Shown piece by piece: positions 61,230 to 64,000 of a DNA stretch of 64,000 nucleotides. The position numbers and the translations under genes were made by a program. The DNA comes from an uncultured Acetatifactor sp. (GTDB lineage Bacteria > Bacillota > Clostridia > Lachnospirales > Lachnospiraceae). The stretch covers positions 1 to 64,000 of the forward strand of contig CAJUFI010000019.1 in the NCBI GenBank assembly GCA_910585665.1, read 5' to 3'. Numbering within the stretch: position 1 is the first letter of the stretch; each line of letters opens with the position of its first letter. The notes below the pieces were generated by a model, which searched no databases, was not told where the DNA came from, and worked only from the letters and a program-made list of their open reading frames with translations.

Positions 61230-63809
61230 CTGCCGCAGCACGATTCCCATCTGCTCCAGGCCGTTGAGGATTTTTTTCATGACGGCGTTTACGTCATTGT
61301 CCTCCAGGGTCCTGTCCTTGGCCCGCAAAGTGATGGAATAGGCCATGGACTTATAGCCTTCCATAATCTGCGCGCCCTCGTAGATGTCGAAGAGCTGGCA
61401 GGACTCCAGAAGCTTTCCGCCCCTCTGGGCAATCAGCTGCTCGATGTCCCCTGCCAGGACGGCCTTCGGCACCACCATGCTGATGTCCCGGGTGACTGCC
61501 GGGTACTTGGCGATTCCCTCGTACTTCCGGTCGAAGGTGGTGAACGGGACCACATTGGGCATATCCAGCACTGCCACGTAGGCCTTGACCCCGATTTCAT
61601 AATTGTCCAGGACCTGGGGATGGACTTCGCCCAGATAGCCCACCGTGCAGCCGTCATATTGAATCAGCGCCTGGCGGCCCGGGTGCAGAAAGGGCTTTCC
61701 GGCATGGGGGTCGTATGTGGGCCTCTTCTTCATGCCTGTGCTGGTGAAGAACTCCTCCACCACCCCTTTCATGGTGAAGAAATCTCCCTCTCCGTAGAAT
61801 CCCAGCGTCAGCTGCATGCGCTCCTGGGGCAGCTCCGTCAGGGGCAGGGCCTTCGGCAGATAGATATTGCCCAGCTCATAGAGCCTGACGTTCTTGTTCC
61901 TGCGGTTGTAGTTGGTGGACAGGCTGGTCAGCATCCCGTTCAGGGAGATGGTCCTCATAATGGAGAAGTCCTCTCCCAGCGGATTGGAGATGGTGACGGT
62001 CCGGCGCAGTTCGTCCCCCTCCGGAATCAACAGCTTGTCGAATACCCTGGGGCTCTCGAAGGAATAGCTCATCCCCTGTGAAAAGCCGCAGTATTCTGCG
62101 ATGTCCCTGGCCTTCTGCTCAATGCGCAGCTTATAGGAGAGCTTGCCGGCGGTAGCTTCCCCGGAGGGCAGCGTGGTGGGAATCTTGTCATAGCCGTAGA
62201 ACCTGGCCACCTCCTCGGCCATATCCGCGTCGCAGTTCAGATCCTGACGGAAATACGGAATCACCAGCCATGTGCTTCCGTCCGCTTCTTTCACAGCCTC
62301 GATTTCCAGGCGGGCGAACATCTCCAGCATATCCGCCTCCGGGATATCCGTGCCCAACAGGTTATTGTACTTCTCCGGCTGGAAGGGCAGCAGCTTTCTG
62401 CCGGTCTTCCCGCCCGCGGCCACCTCCGTCATGGGCTGTGCCACGTCCACCACGCCGCCTACCACTTCCCCGCAGCCCAGCTCCTCAATCAGCTGGCAGG
62501 CGCGGTTGATGGCGTCTAACGCGTTGTGGGGCTCCAGGCCTTTTTCGAATTTGCCGGAGGAATCCGTGCGCAAGCCGATCCGCTTAGCGGACTTTCGGAT
62601 GTTGGGGCCGTTGAAGATGGCCGCTTCGAAGAGCACTGTCTGCACCTTGTCGGTGATTTTGCTGTTCTCTCCGCCCATGATGCCGCCGATGGCCACTTCC
62701 TTCTCCGCGTCGCAGATCATCAGCACTTCGCTGTCCAGCTTCCGCATCTGGCCGTCCAGGGTCTGGAATTCGTCCCCGTCCTTGGCCCGGCGGACGATGA
62801 TTTTGTGTCCCGCGATGGTGTCCAGGTCAAAGGCGTGCATGGGCTGGCCGTACTCCTCCATCACGTAGTTGGTGATGTCCACCAGGTTGTTGATGGGGCG
62901 GATGCCGCTGGCCGCAAGGCGTCTCTGCATCCATTTGGGGGAAGGGCCGATTTTGATGTTCTTGCAGACCCTTGCGCAGTATCTGGGGCAGAGGTCGGGG
63001 TCGTGTACTTCTACACTGATGTAGTCATGCACGTCTTCGCCGTTGCCAGTCTCCTTCACCACAGGGGGGACGAAGGGCTTGCGGAAGGTGGCTGCAGCTT
63101 CTCTGGCCACGCCCAGCACGCTGTAGCAGTCTACCCGGTTGCTGGTGATTTCGTACTCGAACACCGTGTCGTGCAGCCCCAGCAGCTCTACGGCGTCAGC
63201 GCCCACCTGTACAGGCTCCTGCTGGCCCTGGGCGGCTGTCTGAGCTGCTGTCTGGACAGCTGTCTGGGCGAGATTCTCTGTGGGGTTCTCTGTAGGTGCG
63301 GGTTTTTCATGCGCGGTCTCTTCGGGGGATCCGGCTTCTGGGCTTCTTTCGAAGAGATAGATGCCCTCCTCGGGGGCTTCCGGGTACATGTTCCGGTCGG
63401 AGCCCAGTTCCTCGATGGAGCACATCATGCCGTTGGAAGGCACGCCCCGCAGTTTTCCCGCCTTGATTTTGATGCCCTCCTCCGGCAGGGGGCCGCCGTC
63501 ATGTCCTCCTGCCACTTTTCCGCCGTCCAGCACCACCGGCACTTTGTCGCCTACTTTCACGTTGGGGGCGCCGGTGACGATCTGGATGGTCTCCCCGCCG
63601 ATGTCCACCTGGCAGACAATCAGCTTGTCCGCATCGGGATGGCGCTCGATGGACAGAATCTGTCCTACCACGATTTTCTCCAGGTTCTTGTCTCTTCTCT
63701 CGAAGCCCTCCACCTTCGTGCCGGACAGGGTCATCGCGTCGCAGTACTCCTGATCCGTGCATTCCAGCTGGGGCACATATGCCTTAATCCATGACAATGC
63801 TGTATTCAT
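61227..63809 (-). CDS. pheT: Phenylalanyl-tRNA synthetase beta subunit
   Basis: The 860-residue subunit charges tRNA-Phe with PheS. It contains the tRNA-binding EMAP-like domain (about 40-150, GQILSIERHPDADKL), the B3/B4 editing region (EYEITSNRVDCYSVLGVARE, NLVDITNYVMEEYGQPMHAFD) and a B5 domain. The catalytic-like core (EEVARFYGYDKIPTTLP) and the C-terminal anticodon-binding fold (FTTFDRKYEGIAKYPAVTRDIS) complete it. It is longer than the usual ~800 because of a low-complexity insertion at about 156-200, rich in Glu, Thr, Ala and Gln (NLAQTAVQTAAQTAAQGQ), between the EMAP-like and editing regions. The stop codon coincides with the end of a MITE-like element. Confidence 0.97.
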   Translation of the reverse strand: MNTALSWIKAYVPQLECTDQEYCDAMTLSGTKVEGFERRDKNLEKIVVGQILSIERHPDADKLIVCQVDIGGETIQIVTGAPNVKVGDKVPVVLDGGKVAGGHDGGPLPEEGIKIKAGKLRGVPSNGMMCSIEELGSDRNMYPEAPEEGIYLFERSPEAGSPEETAHEKPAPTENPTENLAQTAVQTAAQTAAQGQQEPVQVGADAVELLGLHDTVFEYEITSNRVDCYSVLGVAREAAATFRKPFVPPVVKETGNGEDVHDYISVEVHDPDLCPRYCARVCKNIKIGPSPKWMQRRLAASGIRPINNLVDITNYVMEEYGQPMHAFDLDTIAGHKIIVRRAKDGDEFQTLDGQMRKLDSEVLMICDAEKEVAIGGIMGGENSKITDKVQTVLFEAAIFNGPNIRKSAKRIGLRTDSSGKFEKGLEPHNALDAINRACQLIEELGCGEVVGGVVDVAQPMTEVAAGGKTGRKLLPFQPEKYNNLLGTDIPEADMLEMFARLEIEAVKEADGSTWLVIPYFRQDLNCDADMAEEVARFYGYDKIPTTLPSGEATAGKLSYKLRIEQKARDIAEYCGFSQGMSYSFESPRVFDKLLIPEGDELRRTVTISNPLGEDFSIMRTISLNGMLTSLSTNYNRRNKNVRLYELGNIYLPKALPLTELPQERMQLTLGFYGEGDFFTMKGVVEEFFTSTGMKKRPTYDPHAGKPFLHPGRQALIQYDGCTVGYLGEVHPQVLDNYEIGVKAYVAVLDMPNVVPFTTFDRKYEGIAKYPAVTRDISMVVPKAVLAGDIEQLIAQRGGKLLESCQLFDIYEGAQIMEGYKSMAYSITLRAKDRTLEDNDVNAVMKKILNGLEQMGIVLRQ

Positions 63810-63946
63810 GTATATCCATTCCTTTCTTTATTATAAGGCGTTATAAAGCCGTCTCTGGCACAAGACAGCCTCTTATATGATTTTATATAGTCTGTCCATG
63901 GCTCAGCGTTCCGTTCAGAATCCGCGAGCCTTCCGCATCCCGGACC

Positions 63947-64000
63947 TTAGAATTGTCTCAGGAACCGGATGTCGTTCTCATAGAGCAGGCGCATGTCGTC
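63947..64000 (-). CDS. pheS: Phenylalanyl-tRNA synthetase alpha subunit, C-terminal end
   Basis: The last 17 codons before the TAA at 63947 read DDMRLLYENDIRFLRQF, the conserved C terminus of PheS. The gene continues beyond the right edge of the window. It is spaced 137 bases from pheT, in the normal pheS-pheT order. No terminator or attenuator was recognised in the gap. Confidence 0.85.
   Translation of the reverse strand, partial: DDMRLLYENDIRFLRQF

Overview
The window looks like chromosomal DNA of a moderately GC-rich member of the Clostridia, most probably a Lachnospiraceae gut commensal. This rests on the gene types: a T-box-controlled leuS, a class B sortase with BspA-type leucine-rich surface proteins, a Rpn-family nuclease, a Cys/Gly-rich small protein, AGGAGG ribosome sites, and a Pel-type exopolysaccharide operon of Gram-positive type. 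No rRNA, tRNA, CRISPR array, prophage or complete insertion sequence was seen.

Layout. 1-1.2 kb is a decayed, AT-richer edge with fragments of a Rpn nuclease and an AraC regulator. 1.2-5.2 kb holds a glycoside hydrolase and an alpha/beta-hydrolase-like protein. 5.3-7.9 kb is a TetR regulator facing a MATE exporter, with a 40-bp tandem array in between. 7.9-11.1 kb holds a chemoreceptor among remnants (PfkB kinase, subtilase, AAA ATPase, DUF262 protein). 11.1-18.3 kb encodes two secreted leucine-rich repeat proteins. 18.8-25 kb has a frameshifted Rpn gene, two unknown membrane proteins, a class B sortase, a Cys-rich small protein and two unknown soluble proteins. 25-31.6 kb is housekeeping: leuS with its T-box, an EF-G-like protein and tyrA. 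31.7-57.9 kb is a large polysaccharide region: VanZ-like and PilZ proteins, five GT2 and two GT4 glycosyltransferases, an ABC flippase, a pyruvyltransferase with an Fe-S partner, two DUF4874/DUF4832 paralogues, and a pelD-pelE-(membrane protein)-DUF2194-pelF-pelG core. 58.3-64 kb is housekeeping again: queA, an M18 aminopeptidase, pheT and the end of pheS.

How it fits together. The pel core has a strong promoter and tight coupling. Its first gene joins an NAD-binding epimerase-like domain to a PelD body (membrane helices, GAF, degenerate GGDEF). The GGDEF catalytic motif is lost but an RxxD inhibitory-site motif is kept, which predicts polymer synthesis controlled by cyclic di-GMP. A PilZ protein at the other end of the region is a second probable cyclic di-GMP sensor. 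The sortase and the TPKTG-ending LRR protein are a likely enzyme-substrate pair.

The most unusual non-coding structures are: a 200-bp element at 57951-58150 whose sequence folds as a closed four-arm junction just upstream of the pel promoter; two 106-bp copies of a MITE-like element, one of which begins at the pheT stop codon; two further pairs of dispersed intergenic repeats; and several tandem arrays.
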